Shown: positions 1-11,437 of the stretch, piece after piece
How positions within the stretch are numbered: the first letter of the stretch is position 1
Layout of the letters: each line of letters begins with the position of its first letter
Source of the DNA: Phallus indusiatus
Taxonomy: Eukaryota; Basidiomycota; Agaricomycetes; Phallales; Phallaceae
Length of the DNA stretch: 64,000 bases
Assembly (NCBI GenBank): GCA_027605045.1
Contig: JAQFWX010000007.1
Span: 124,001-188,000 of the forward strand
Direction of reading: 5' to 3'
Made by a program: the position numbers and the translations under genes
Notes under the pieces: model-generated
What the model was told of the DNA's origin: nothing
The model's input: only the letters and a program-made list of their open reading frames with translations
Databases searched by the model: none

Positions 1-337
1 CAAAGAACGTTACTACAGTTTTCCATGACATTTTTCTTCGCTGTGAAATGATCCAAACTTGAACAGACCTATCGAACGGATCCCTCGAATCAAGATACTC
101 GCCTCGACTATTCTCCCAACTTCAGAACCCGACCACTGATGTCACTTCTTGCCTAACAACACTAATAATCTATGTTTCCGGACTCACGTCAGACTTTACG
201 TGTCCCTGGTATAAAGAAACTTTTCAACGGTGTTGTTTGAGACAAAACATATCATCCGCCCTTGTGTTCCTTTCGTTCACCTCTCCAACAACTATTCTTT
301 AGAAGTTTTCCGCCAATTCGCAGTATATTTACTCATA
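1..337. promoter_or_regulatory. Upstream region of the opsin gene
   Basis: No gene is visible here. A TATA-like TATAAAG lies at 210-216, about 120 bp before the opsin start codon at 338, and a CT-rich stretch follows at about 258-290, as is common in fungal promoters. Role inferred from position only. Confidence 0.35.
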
Positions 338-1928
338 ATGGTGAACAAGGTGCGTATTCCTTCATTTAATAGAATCAAAACTTTTCAACTGATATGATTT
401 TGAAACATTATCAAGGCTATAAGCTCTAACCCGCCAACGGCCGACCTGCATCTGACCAACTCTGGGTCGAATTGGGACTGGGCTATATTCGCTATCATGC
501 TCTTCTCGGATCTCTGTCTCATTATCTACACCTTTACTGTGGTAAGCATCATTTTACTTTTGAACGGTCCTTGTTTCTTCGTCTGATGATATCCTCTTTT
601 CTACGTCTGACTTGAAATAGAGACCTAGAGCATCCAGGTTGTTCAATTATTTAGGCATCCTTATACTAACGACGTCGGCTATTGCGTATTATACTATGGC
701 GTCTAACTTAGGAAATACACCGTAAGAGTTCTCGTACTGTTTGGGGTTCTTTTTACCAAATCTTAGAAACAATACAATAGAATTCAAGTTCAATACTTGC
801 GTGGAAGATCAGCCGGAACTACGCGTGCTGTTTGGGTACGTCCGCGAAGTTCAATAACCAAAGTCATCGTTAATGCTATCACTTTTCACAGTATGCACGC
901 TATATTGACTGGGTTCGTTCCGTTAACCTTTAAATTTGAGCATAACCCTGACATTAAACTCCTATTTTCGTGCATATAAACAGTTGATAACGACACCTGC
1001 TTTGCTCTTGATGCTTCTATTGGCAACGGGACTAAACCTCTCCTCTATTCTGATGATTATTTTCTTCGACCTCGTCATGGTCGTTATGGGTCTAATCGGC
1101 GCGCTCACCCACTCTTCGTATAAGTGGGGTTATTACGCTTTCGGACTGGCCGCTCTGGTTTACATTTGGTACGTTTCCCACACCTTTGGAAATTCCATCA
1201 AGAAACTGATGTATACTTTCATTTTCGCTCTCGTTTTTGTTCAGGGTATCACTGTTCACGCAAGGTCTGGGAAGCGCTGGCTTCATCGGTACAGATGCCA
1301 GACTCCACTTTGTCCGTCTCGCTGGATACTTGTCTTTCTTGTGGATGCTTTACCCAGTCTGCTGGGCTCTTTCCGAAGGTGCCAATGTCATCAGTCCTAC
1401 CAGTGAAATGATATTTTACGGAGGCGAGTTTATAATTATCATCAATTAGAGATCCTTTTGGCTTATCTAAACGTCCTTCTTCTTTGTTAGTTCTCGATTT
1501 CTTCACCAAACCTATATTTATATTCCTCCTATTCTTCTCTATGCGGAATATTGAGTATAGTCGGTTCGGTCTTATGCCATTGAAGGCTAGCGCGACTGCC
1601 GAAGACGCTGCTGTAAGAAATTTCAGAGTCTCAAAAAAAGACATTCTTTTATTAATCCTTCTATTGGTTAGCTTATGGGAAGCGCTGCCACTGGAACGGG
1701 TGTCGGTCGTCATACCGCGATGGCTAACACCGGTCCTGGTGTGACTACGGGAAATAGGGGCGCTAATACAGCTGGCGCGTCTGGTGCTAACGCGAACACG
1801 AACACGAACACGGGTCCGGCTGGTGCAACAACAGGTACAGGACCTACGACCGCCGCTGGTGCTGAGAACGTATGTGACTTTCGCATTATTATCTACTAAT
1901 TCTGATTCCTTTTGTGTAGCGTACATAA
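338..1928 (+). CDS. Microbial-type rhodopsin (fungal opsin)
   Basis: Seven-helix retinal protein of the fungal opsin family, expected in a membrane. My model has ten exons: 338-349, 416-541, 621-721, 781-835, 892-912, 984-1210, 1245-1423, 1491-1612, 1672-1869 and 1920-1928, giving 349 residues with all phases consistent. The 21-bp exon encodes YARYIDW, the helix C pocket, with Asp104 at the position of bacteriorhodopsin Asp85. TTPALLLM follows, so the Asp96 proton-donor position is Met115. Helix G reads VLDFFTK, keeping Asp243 (Asp212 equivalent) and the Schiff-base Lys247. The helix F motif LSEGANVIS is typical of fungal opsins. The intron before the lysine exon starts GC (ag|gcgagt), the only choice that keeps the frame. 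The last ~65 residues form a Gly/Thr/Asn/Ala-rich tail. A light sensor or weak pump is likelier than a fast proton pump; that is inference. Confidence 0.85.
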
Positions 1929-2234
1929 TTTTTTAGACGATAGAAGGTGGAAATTCTGCTTGCCGTGGATGGAATGTTAGATGAGTTATTGAGATTAAAG
2001 CTCTTGCGATTTCTTTTTCCTTTGTCTAGTTCCTTGTTTTAGATTTAAATTTAATATGTGATATTTCATAGTATATATACAATTGTCCTTTCCGGGTGTA
2101 TATGCCAAACTAGTAAAATCAGATGTACAACTCCTTTCATCATCAATAGACCGTGTATATTTACAAAGACTATGAACATCAAAACGAACAAATTAGACGG
2201 TTTGGGCCTCGAGTTAGTCTTGCAAAACCCAAGT
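1929..2234. other. Convergent intergenic gap
   Basis: The 3' ends of the opsin and zinc-finger genes face each other here. The stretch is AT-rich and presumably holds both 3' UTRs. I see no gene. Confidence 0.4.
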
Positions 2235-4319
2235 TCAGTCGTCATGATCCTCCGGTTTAGAGTTCTGCAACTTTTTTCGACGCTGTTTGGGTTCCGATTC
2301 AGAAATATCATGATCAGTCTTAACATGCTTCTTAACAACATACTCCGGACGATGCATCGTACTCGTCTCCCACCGCCGCCCGTGCTCCCGATAATACCTG
2401 CACCCAGGCAAATCGGCATCTTCAAGCGGACACGTCGCGGGCATCCATCTCATTGCTTCAGGAAGCCCGTTAAACGCGACTTGTTCTTCGGGTTTGACGT
2501 TCATTTCAATTTCACGTCGAGCGTGCGAGCGAATGTGGCGTGTTAGATTACGAGCTGTGGTGGATATGTTGGTGCACCCCTCTGGACGAGCGGGTCCCAC
2601 GTATTCGCAGCGCCATTCAGTAAATCCGATGCGGGTCCATAATTCGGGTGCGGGAAGAGCCTGAGGGCTTTTGCAATTGCCGTTGCTTTTGCTTTTAGAA
2701 GTGGAAGTGGAAAGAGAGGTAGAAGCTGAGCAAGAGTTGGAACGAGAGTTTAGGCTTATTTCAGAGTAGTCATCTTGTTGTGATAAGGGCGACAAAAGGG
2801 TTTCTCCCGTTAAAGGTAACGATTGACGAGAGTTGACGGCTGTTAATGACTGGGGTGCGTTGGGATGAAATGTGATAGCCGGTTGAGTGGAAGTAAGACG
2901 CGGACCGATGAGTGTTCCGTTGTAATGTCCGAGCTGTGTAATCTGGGTAAAAGGACGACTGGGACCGACCAGTGTGCCTGTATATGTGCCGTCCAGCGGA
3001 TGTGGGGCGGTGAAGCTGGGCTGGGGGACATGGTGAAACGGACTCTGACTTGGTCCAGACGGCGGTGGGATAGAGTATAAGTAGCTGGGGTTGGAATAGA
3101 CGGAGTTCATTGCACTTGGAGATTGTGCAATCCCCGACATCTGTGCACCCCAGTAGCCCGCATCTGTCGAACAGACATCAGCTCCGTTATTGCCATTTCA
3201 CCTTTTCTTTGGGATGACGTGGAAATGCACTCACTGTTGTTACCGAGATGTGTGATGGGTGGCGGTAACAGGTATTGGTGTCTAGTTGGGCCGTTGTTGG
3301 GACGCTGGGGTAAGAACAATTGTTGCTGTTGTTGGGGGTGTTGGGGGTGTGCGATGATGGTATTATGAGGAGGTGCAAAAAAACTGGGCTGGGGGGCATT
3401 TTGGTTGAAGAATGGGGCTGTTGGTGCTGGTGGTCGGGGTGCTGCGGAAAGGTAAATCAGGTTAAGCCGAAACAAACAAAAAGCAGAGAAACTTGCGAGC
3501 AAGGTTGAGCAAATGCTGCGGGCCCGGCAGGTTTGTTGTTGAGTCTCTCGACTGGTTTTGGATGGGAGGAAGAGAAACGTTGTCATAGTCCGGAGAAGGC
3601 TCTAATAACGGCAATTAAGAAAGAATAAGGATAAATATGAAGAGGAAGACCAACCCATCACGTGGGAATGCATATTGTGATCACCAACGATCCTTCGTTG
3701 CGTATCACGGTTATATGGGAGAAACGGGACGTCTGGCGAAGGAGTTGGAACATTGGGCAAGGGAACAACAGGTAAACCACCTAAGCATTTGTCATTTTTT
3801 CGGAACTTTACCCTCGGTAATGAGTTTAAACAACGTACCAAGTTGATTATGACGGATGCTTTGGGAAAATATGGTGCGGGGTCGAGCTGAAGACGCGTCA
3901 CTGAAGGCGCCATTAGGAGGTGGACCTTGTTCATGGGGGTATTGGGAATGAGCATTCAACGGTGGGAAGTGGGCTGTTAGAAAACGGTTATAGATACCCA
4001 CGAGCTCGCCAACTCAATGATACATACCGCTGGAGTTGAGACCATTCCGTGAGGGGTCAAAATGCCCAGGTGGAGGAATGTTTTCATTTGTGGTTGTCGG
4101 GATCGTGTGTTGAGACGTATCAGAACCGCAGGAACCATAGAAGGCGGATGAATTAAGTGAATCAGAATGAGGAGCAGCACGTTTAGGTACTGCTGGGGTG
4201 TAAGGCTGATGTCGTTGATGTTGTTCGTTAGTGAGGTTCTGAACAACGTGGGGTATGTTCATAGGCTTGGTATTGTCGGCGCTGCCGCTGTTGCTTTCGC
4301 TGTCGTTTCCACGGAACAT
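2235..4319 (-). CDS. C2H2-like zinc-finger protein with long Pro/Gln/Ser-rich N-terminus
   Basis: Probable DNA-binding regulator; the exact family is not recognised. Six exons on the minus strand: 4319-4028, 3973-3839, 3780-3662, 3599-3497, 3441-3235 and 3163-2235, which sum to 594 residues in frame. The first ~460 residues are low complexity (PQHPQQQQQ, Pro-rich, Ser-rich) and contain two related motifs, GTYTGTLVGP and GHYNGTLIGP. Near the C-terminus are Cys471, Cys482, His495 and His499, spaced C-x10-C-x12-H-x3-H. A second set, C-x9-C-x24-H-x4-H, follows about 55 residues later. Both have wider cysteine spacing than a classic C2H2 finger. The C-terminus is basic. The intron after exon 4 begins GCAAGT, a GC donor. 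Translation could also start up to 102 bp upstream in frame. Confidence 0.65.
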
Positions 4320-4880
4320 GACGAGTACCGGATGGGAGGAATGATGTACTTTGCCCCAGAATGTAAAGAGAGTGCCCTTTTTATAGAAGTGCCCTTGTTG
4401 CATACTCATGGGTACGCACACTGCCGATGGCTAGAGTCCCTCTCGGCTTATGTTTTTGGACAGAGGACAACATAAGCGGTCGAGAATTGAAGAGTGCATA
4501 GGCACGAGAGATTGGCGATTGGCTGGACAGAGATTACAATTTGTGGACAGGGCGAGGCGTGGGGGGACAAGTGTCCTTCATGGCTGTCGAAGTGCAGGGT
4601 AGCGAGTTCGAATTGTCCACAAGTCCCTTGAGCTTCTGCCACCTCCTTCGGATTCGCATGCCATTCCCGAGGAAATATACCATCCCCGTATTATGTTTTA
4701 TGCCGAGGTTGTCGAAGTATTATGAACCTTATTAACATGTTGAAATGTAAGGCTTAATTACAAGTAATCGGGGACGTGTTGCAGAAAGGGAACGGTGCGG
4801 ACTTCGAATTTTCATTTCAAACTCCGAGAATCCTTCTACACCGTTACGGAAGCTCGTCAGAACCCGAAAGGCTTTGCAAG
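4320..4880. promoter_or_regulatory. Divergent promoter region, zinc-finger gene and QCR6
   Basis: These 561 bp separate two genes read away from each other. I find no coding exon and no clear TATA box; the region must hold both promoters. This is inferred from gene orientation. Confidence 0.35.
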
Positions 4881-5581
4881 ATGCTGTCAGACTGGTTCAG
4901 CTCTCTTTTCGTCAATGCTGATGCCAAACCGGAGGAACCTGAAGACAAAGTGACCAACGATAACGGCGACAATAAGGCCGAAGGAAAGCCTGAAGAAGAA
5001 GAGCAGCAGGATGAGGGAGAAACGCAGGCTGAGGAGACACCAGCGGAGGAAGAGGAAGAAGAAGAACCTGAAGACGTGCGTTGTTGAGTTTTGGACCTTT
5101 TCGCGATTATGTTCTCAACTTTTTCTCGCGCTCTAGGTTCATCCCGCTATCCGCGAAGAATGCAGCAACTCCTCCAAGTGTGCTCCGTTGAAAAAGCATT
5201 TTGATCATTGTCAGGAAAAGGTTCAGGGAGGACATGGGTTCAAGGGCGAGGAATGCGTGGAAGAAATGTGAGTATCACTCTGTCATTGTTGCATTGATTC
5301 TGATGGCATTCCCATATCTGTGCAGGTGTAAGTGACGTAGACTTGCTGCGCGACTTGGAAACTAAGCTGACTGTCTGCTGAATTTTTAATGCATTCCAAA
5401 CTTAGTCCAGTAAGCTTTCTTTTTCGAGTTCCTACCGTCACCCGATTCTCATCATCCTTTCTTGCAGTTTGATGCACTGTGCAGATGTACGCGTACTCTT
5501 ATTCTCAGTCCCGTAATCACCGTTCTCATCGTCTGTTTATAGACTTGCGCGGCTCCCAAGCTATTCTCAAAACTTCATTAA
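4881..5581 (+). CDS. QCR6: Cytochrome bc1 complex hinge subunit (QCR6 / UQCRH)
   Basis: Acidic hinge protein of mitochondrial respiratory complex III, which helps cytochrome c dock to cytochrome c1. Four exons, 4881-5075, 5137-5267, 5468-5486 (19 bp) and 5543-5581, give 127 residues. Residues 10-65 are dominated by Glu and Asp, as in other hinge proteins. The cysteine pattern is the conserved part: EECSNSSKC, then HFDHC about ten residues on, then GEECVEEI, LMHCAD and TCAAPKLFSKL at the end, which is the family's C-terminal signature. Reading straight through the third donor would stop after EECVEEM, losing that signature, so the spliced form is preferred. A single-copy housekeeping gene in typical form. 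Confidence 0.9.
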
Positions 5582-6025
5582 CTCATAACTAAAAATGGAT
5601 TCCATAATCAAATGTATATCCTTCCTCCCTCTTTGTTTCCGAGGGATCTTAGATGAGTAGTGTCATCTACCGCACTAGAATCGATACACAAATTGCCACT
5701 AAACGATCCTAGCGATATCTTAATTCGTTTCTTTCTTTGTTTTAACCATGAGCAGAAAGTTTAATCGCCAAATCTCAAGCTTGAAGCTGTTTTTCTTTCC
5801 ATTCCGTGTTTTTCGCTAAACTTCCTCATGAGCTACAAGTTCAATTATTCCAACAATCCGGTAATAAGACCCATTTTACCTTTGAAGATTAGCAAGTCTT
5901 TTCAAATGGGCTCTGCGTACGTTATCCCCCGCATTCAGCCTTTCGAACACAAACAAGTACAAGCAACGTTTATTTCAAAATTGAAACGGCAGTACGAATT
6001 CAATTCTTCGCATGCTTCGGTCGAC

Positions 6026-6616
6026 TTAAGCTTTCTCAATGGGTTTAATGACCCAAGTAACCGCATGCTCAACTGAGTGACAGGTAGTTACGACGTGCTA
6101 GAGTTTCGTCGTCATTAGTCCTTGAAACACAAGCGTCATGCTCATACAACTTACAGTCTTCTGAGCATTTAGATTCCAACTGAGCACTGGTATGTTGGAG
6201 TGAGTTTGTATCAGGCTTCAAAAGAGAAAATATGTTAATGGCGTTCTGTGTACGTCATCAATAAAGTGTTTTAACATACTAATGACCGGAGCCTGTAGAA
6301 CGAATGTTCCATCCATAAGGGTGAGGAGTGAAAGCGATGGTACCATTATCACCGCGAGGGGCGAGGTAGTTCTTCGTGAATACGCTTTGGATCGATATCC
6401 CTTGGCCATCAGAGAGATGTTCAAGAGCCCACTGACATTCATGAAACCCGTCAAACTATCGTCTGATCCAGTATTTTAAGTCACACAAACCTCACTTCTT
6501 TGTTCGGGTCCAGGGTGGTCGACGATTGCAACACCGTCTACACCCCAAGAACCATATTTAAAATGACCTGACGTGGTATTTTGGAGAAGGATGTGGTAAT
6601 CGCCGTTAGAGAGCAT
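6026..6616 (-). CDS. Small beta-trefoil protein, cospin/clitocypin-like
   Basis: Four exons on the minus strand, 6616-6491, 6431-6280, 6215-6155 and 6097-6026, join in phase to 136 residues with good branch sites (GACTAATGAC in the last intron). The product begins MLSNGDYHILLQN, has WALEHLSDGQG at about residues 43-53 and IQSVFTKNYLAPRG after that, and ends VTWVIKPIEKA. The opening LxNGxYxI, the central W-x-L/V strand with DG turn, the K/NYL strand and the final W-x-V/I strand are the pattern of short fungal beta-trefoil proteins, which include cysteine and serine protease inhibitors (mycocypins, mycospins) and lectins. There is no signal peptide, as usual in that group. Which target it binds cannot be told from the sequence. 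Confidence 0.6.
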
Positions 6617-8480
6617 GATTTAGTGATAAGAGGATGTGAGATTGGCGTTGGAAGAGGTAAGGAGTTGCTCTTGGAACCAAGCTGTTTTTATGTCCTTTCA
6701 AGGCGTTTTCAATTACCTAAAGAAGACACAACTAAAACTCGTGTTTTTTTATATAGATAGATGCCTTGTTGATTGGTGCTTTATTATGATCGACCAAACG
6801 CTTGTAAGTGGAGACAGGTGATGCAGTTATGCGATGGGATTCTCACTTCTGTTACGTCGAGGCGAACCATGTTCTCACTCATCTATGTGATTGAACTGAA
6901 TTGAATTGTTGTTATATCGATGAGTTTTGAAAATATTCACCTCTGGCGCGAAGCGGGTGTACCGACCGGCCATGAAATATCGGGGCTAGCAAACATACGC
7001 GAGGAATAGGAAAATGAGACTTCTTGCGCTTGTACGTCAGGTGTTGCATATTATATGGTAATATGACTCATATAAGTAATAATGATGTTGAACGTACTGA
7101 AAGAGGGGTGAAATTCAATGAGAGAATTAGTAAAATTATTGAGTAACTCTGTCTAAAATTTGAAGAAAGAAAAACATCTGAAGCGTTAAAAATACCTACT
7201 AACCGAACGTTAAGGGGTGCTCAGATGCGGGCAATGTCCTAATGACCGATATATCCGAGCCCACTTTGGACAATTCTCTTTCCCCTCGGATGACCAATCG
7301 ATTAATTGTTAAGGTTTAAGGTTTTATTTTCCCTCTTAAAATTAGGTTTGAAATGATAAATTTCTTGGCACCCCCAATTTCGCTGAGCATGCGTGATGTG
7401 ATCCATTGGAGTGACCAGTTTGGGACTGGGATGACGCCGGACGGCAACTTGGGAAGTCCTCACTGCACTCCTGCACTCCGGTTAGGGATCAATTCGTTGA
7501 TTGGGAGTAGCCAGCCCGGTGTTGGAATCGCCGATAGTACCCGCTGCTCATGAGAAGCCACCAGGTCGAGTTCGTTTCTAGTTGGAATAACCTTAGATAA
7601 GGATGTGCTAAGACAACATTGACACTCAAACAAAGACACGTATTCAGTACTTCTGATTATTATATATCCTCCGCCTTTTCCGAACTCTATCAATACGCGT
7701 AACAGTAATGCTAGCACTGGCACCGAGAAAAATGATAATAAGCCATTTGCATTTGACCGGGTAGCTTTGGCAGTGGACATTTCTGCGACCTTTGTTTACG
7801 AATTCGAAGCGGATTGCGATGAGAGGAATTTGGGGTGCGTGGACGGGTGCGAAACAATTATGAATTGAATCATAGAAGTATATCATTCTTTCCCTACAAT
7901 TCCGTACAGTGACAAGCGGCTTCAATAGCACGAATGTACCACAGTCTACAACCGACTCAGACTCTCGACCTAATTCGGAATGAATACGTTAATGGATGCA
8001 GAGCTCGTGCGAATCACGTATTCTTTATAACACTCGTTCGTTTTCTTTTCTTTGTTTCATATTTTGACACTACTGCATTTCTCGTTCTTCGTATGGGATC
8101 ACTGTTCTAATTTTTTTTTGGGGAGTGATAGTAGTTATTTTCATATTGAGCAAAGAAATTCTTTCAGATCACTAATAATGATGCACTGATGGGCCAATAA
8201 CACTATATCCAATTAATATCTGTGATATTCTTTGCGTCAAGATGGACTCCGGGACGAAGTAAAGGACAAGAAACAACCGAATATACATTATCGTTGGTCC
8301 GAATACGGGGGACGCGTGGACATTTTGCTCATTAGTTAGCATTAACATATATTGCGGACAACTGCATTTTGGTTGGGATGATATCAAGACGATATGTCCA
8401 CCCGCTGCGTTATAAACCCATTCGACGTTTGATATTTTCTATAACACCTTCAACCAGTTCCCCTCCTAATTCCCCTTTCT
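6617..8480. other. Gene-poor stretch
   Basis: About 1.9 kb in which I find no convincing gene. A few open frames of 60-110 codons occur on both strands around 7350-7930, but none shows a recognisable motif or a consistent splice pattern. Confidence 0.4.
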
Positions 8481-8579
8481 TCTTTCATGTTGCAATCCAG
8501 AGACCTGAATAGGCGGTCTTCGGCTGTCTCCAAGCCCAACAAGGGAAACAAAGCCTTAGTTAGATACTGTTAGAAACCC

Positions 8580-9180
8580 GAGATCAGCCTCCGAAGTATC
8601 CGATTCAGCCCCGATAAACAACCCCCTTGATTCCATAATATTCGACTGGGCCCATGGATTGTGTACATATGATCTGTTGGGTATGTCTTTCTCCCTTCTC
8701 ATCCTTTATCTTCTTTACACTTATATCACTTCGTATTTTATTAGAACAATTTCCGATCGTCTGAACATCAACATTTCGCGATGTGGTTTCGACTCTCCGT
8801 TTCAGATGATGAAACCGAAGTGGAAGAAATTAAACATTACCCCAAAAAGGAGAGGATCAGTTTAATAAGTGCATTTGCTGGTAATGTGAAAACAGTCGAA
8901 GAAGTCTCACCTTGGGCCGGCGACCAAGAATTCATTTCGCGAGAAATGGCAAAGCAGTACGATGTCGATAAACTGGTTCGAGTCATCCGTGTATACACCA
9001 TGATGAAAGTATCATGCATATGGTTGTTGATTTATATAATATTTCTACATATTCTTCCCTCCTACTTATTCTGTTCTAAAACATTGCTTGTATCTCACTT
9101 TGCTCCAATTATTTAACTTGATTATTGCAAGAGTGATGCAATCCATTCAGTTTCACTTTTTGTCTGGATATATGAGCTTC
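8580..9180 (+). CDS. Possible small hypothetical gene (uncertain)
   Basis: Two stretches look coding. One, about 8580-8678, reads RSASEVSDSAPINN onward to CTYDLL and is followed by a good donor (gtatgt, about 8681). The other, about 8745-9008, contains SDDETEVEEI, SPWAGDQEFISREM and KQYDVDKLVRVIRV and is preceded by a good acceptor (tttattag). The phases do not join cleanly, so the gene may start in the second exon at ATG 8781 or may be degraded. I do not recognise the family. The composition is hydrophilic and charged, unlike the AT-rich surroundings. Confidence 0.25.
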
Positions 9181-9342
9181 TATGAAGGTGTGCTGTCATT
9201 ACTGACATCACTCGCTATGAACCATTGAAAATCGCCAACATGCTACCGTTCGTCTAAATCCAATACTCAGAAAAAAAAGATTCAAATTTTGACGTATCAC
9301 ATCGACAGTTTATATACTGGACGTCAACAAGAGGAATAGAAT

Positions 9343-9676
9343 TTACAGAAGCTGTGAAAGTCTCGACATAGATATACAAAGTCCGCCGACAGAGCCAGCA
9401 AGTTGGATGCAGACGCAATTTTCGCCACAATCTCCTCCAATGAATCCACACACAACATCACCACAAATCTCCGATAGGAAGCCAGAAAGAGGGATGGTAT
9501 TTTCGGATTGATTTGTCTTTATTCAGAGAGATACATAAAACCGAAGTAGCGACGACGAAGAGTTTAAGCCCTACCAAATGATAATGACCATCAATGTCGC
9601 GGATCACTTCACGAGACGACGCAATGGTTGCATGGGAGATGGCGAGAAATGTGAGTAAAGGAGACAAAAGCTTCAT
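9343..9676 (-). CDS. Small secreted cysteine-rich peptide with cystine-knot spacing
   Basis: Two exons on the minus strand, 9676-9575 and 9468-9343, give a 75-residue protein. Residues 1-19 (MKLLSPLLTFLAISHATIA) are a clear signal peptide. A short linker follows, then a cysteine-rich domain entirely inside exon 2. Its six cysteines are Cys36, 41, 48, 52, 54 and 65, spaced C-x4-C-x6-C-x3-C-x1-C-x10-C, with the characteristic CGENCVC. This is the disulfide order class seen in knottins and cyclotide-like peptides. The domain is small, glycine-rich and hydrophobic. An effector, inhibitor or antimicrobial role are all possible; nothing in the sequence decides between them. No paralogue is visible in the window. 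Confidence 0.6.
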
Positions 9677-11435
9677 AATGTTGTTAATTGCAGAGATTTG
9701 AATGTGACTGCGATGAATGGCTGAGCAGCTGATTACACGGAAGTCAACTTTATGGTAGATAGGAAAATAAGTGTTTAAATACACAAATGAGCGTACTCCA
9801 TATCCCCAATCAAGTATCAAAAACACTACAAGTAACAACAGTTTCGTATTTGCTGTTTCATACTTTTCTCGCACGAAAGGCCGACGTAAACGGTACCCTA
9901 GGGTTCGTAAATGTATACTTCCGACTGCACGGAAAGCTTGAAACGCTGTTATGAAGTCAGGTCCTCAAGGCCTCGGGCCTCAGCACCAAAGTTCGTGTAA
10001 ATGGCTATTTCGGATATTACTGATAATGAGGGACAGTCTTGTCGAAACGCGAGTCACACCGTTTCACGGACGCCTGTAGCCGGCTTACCTGGGAGAACCA
10101 GGGCCAGAAGCAGCAACTTGCGGACAATGAAATCGCGTGTACACTCTCTCGGCATAGCGATTTCTTTAAGAAAAAAGATGAAGCATTTTCAAATTTCAAT
10201 ACGGAGGCCCTTTGGAAAAGTTTGTGATGCAAATTACTAATTCGTGACAACCACGTGAAAAAAAAAAAAACAAGTTTCTTTGTTTCTAAACTAGAAGGTT
10301 CTTGCGCATGCTGTCACCAGGATGCGTAGCGACGACGATCTCGGCAGACGCGCGGAACAGAAACAAACATGCACAAAATGGAAGTAAATCTACCCTGTCA
10401 TAAACATTCCGAGGGTCTTTTAACCCGCTGTTGCCGCTCACTGTCAGGCATAACTTCACAGTTGCTTGAATTCACTATCACACACTAAAGACTGAGCTAT
10501 GTACATGATTTGAAACTCATCGAATTCGCAACGACAGCTGAGTGTGACAAGTGTATAAGAGAATGCTACTCAGTAACTCAATTTAACATATAGATTCAAG
10601 TTGCACCATCACAAATTTGAATTGGCGAGCCGATATCTCTATCTTGCAAATGCTATGTCAAACTCATAACAAAACACCGCATACTCATGTTCTCTATGTT
10701 GTCCGTTCTCCACGCTCTAATACTGCGTTGCAACGATGGTTGTAAGAAAATGATGTTCGGCAATTGCCGGTTTAGGTCATCGTAACTCGTAATCAAAAAG
10801 ACGGCTGCAGCCGAATTTTGTCAGCACGCTAGCGCCCACTGAGACCCCCGTCGACGCAAGGAAAAACAAGACGGACCCCAACATGATGAAGTATTTAGTG
10901 GGGCGGATGTTTCTGTCTCATGGACAAACCAAACTCGTTTTGTAATTTCCTAAGCGAGTAGCTTAGGTTTCTCGATGTCAAAAATGTGTAGACCGATAAG
11001 GAAATGTTTCACGTGACGTCTCCCACGGCACTGCGCAGTGCGCAAAAAGGGTAGACTGTTAAGGAGATGTTTCACGTGTTTTTTTTTCCGCGTCGTTATC
11101 CTTGGCCATCTCTCGTCCGCTCGCCTTGTGGCAAGACAATGTCCGCCTTGGAATGCTGCGGTCGGCGTTGCGTGCTTTTCGGAGAGGAAATTTATTTTCA
11201 CTCTCGCGTATCTTCCGACATCGTAGGTTGCACTCAGTTTGTCCATGACTGGTTCAGCCGGGGTTTTCGAGAAAGGCTCGACGAGTGTGTTCCGCTCTTG
11301 TGAGATTGCCTAAATCATTGTCGTTTGATTGCGAACCTCCCAATGTGAGCTTGTTGCTGGCCGATTGTCTCTTTTGAAGTCAAAAGGAATCGTAACCGAT
11401 CTTAACTTCGCGCGTCAGAGGTGTTTCGAAGAAAA
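9677..11435. other. Gene-poor stretch with a local repeat
   Basis: I see no convincing gene. The only structured part is the CACGTG-bearing direct repeat and palindrome at 10990-11078, listed separately. Open frames at 10001-10250 and 10950-11303 overlap on both strands and carry no motif. Confidence 0.4.
10990..11078. repeat. Direct repeat with two CACGTG boxes flanking a palindrome
   Basis: A 26-bp sequence at 10990-11015 recurs at 11053-11078 with about 23 identities, and both copies end in CACGTG (an E-box). Between them lies the perfect palindrome GCACTGCGCAGTGC at 11028-11041. It sits about 360 bp before a TATA box at 11438. A regulatory role is plausible but inferred. Confidence 0.5.
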
Positions 11436-11437
11436 CG

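Noticed and set aside
1249..1926. Long open frame antisense to the opsin 3' part
   Set aside because: It mirrors the repetitive Gly/Thr-rich tail (Arg/Ser/Thr-rich on the other strand) and has no motif, whereas the plus strand encodes clear opsin helices.
9458..9874. 138-codon minus frame read without splicing
   Set aside because: Its N-terminal extension has no family sequence, and reading through the intron loses the cysteine domain; the signal peptide start at 9676 with one intron is better.
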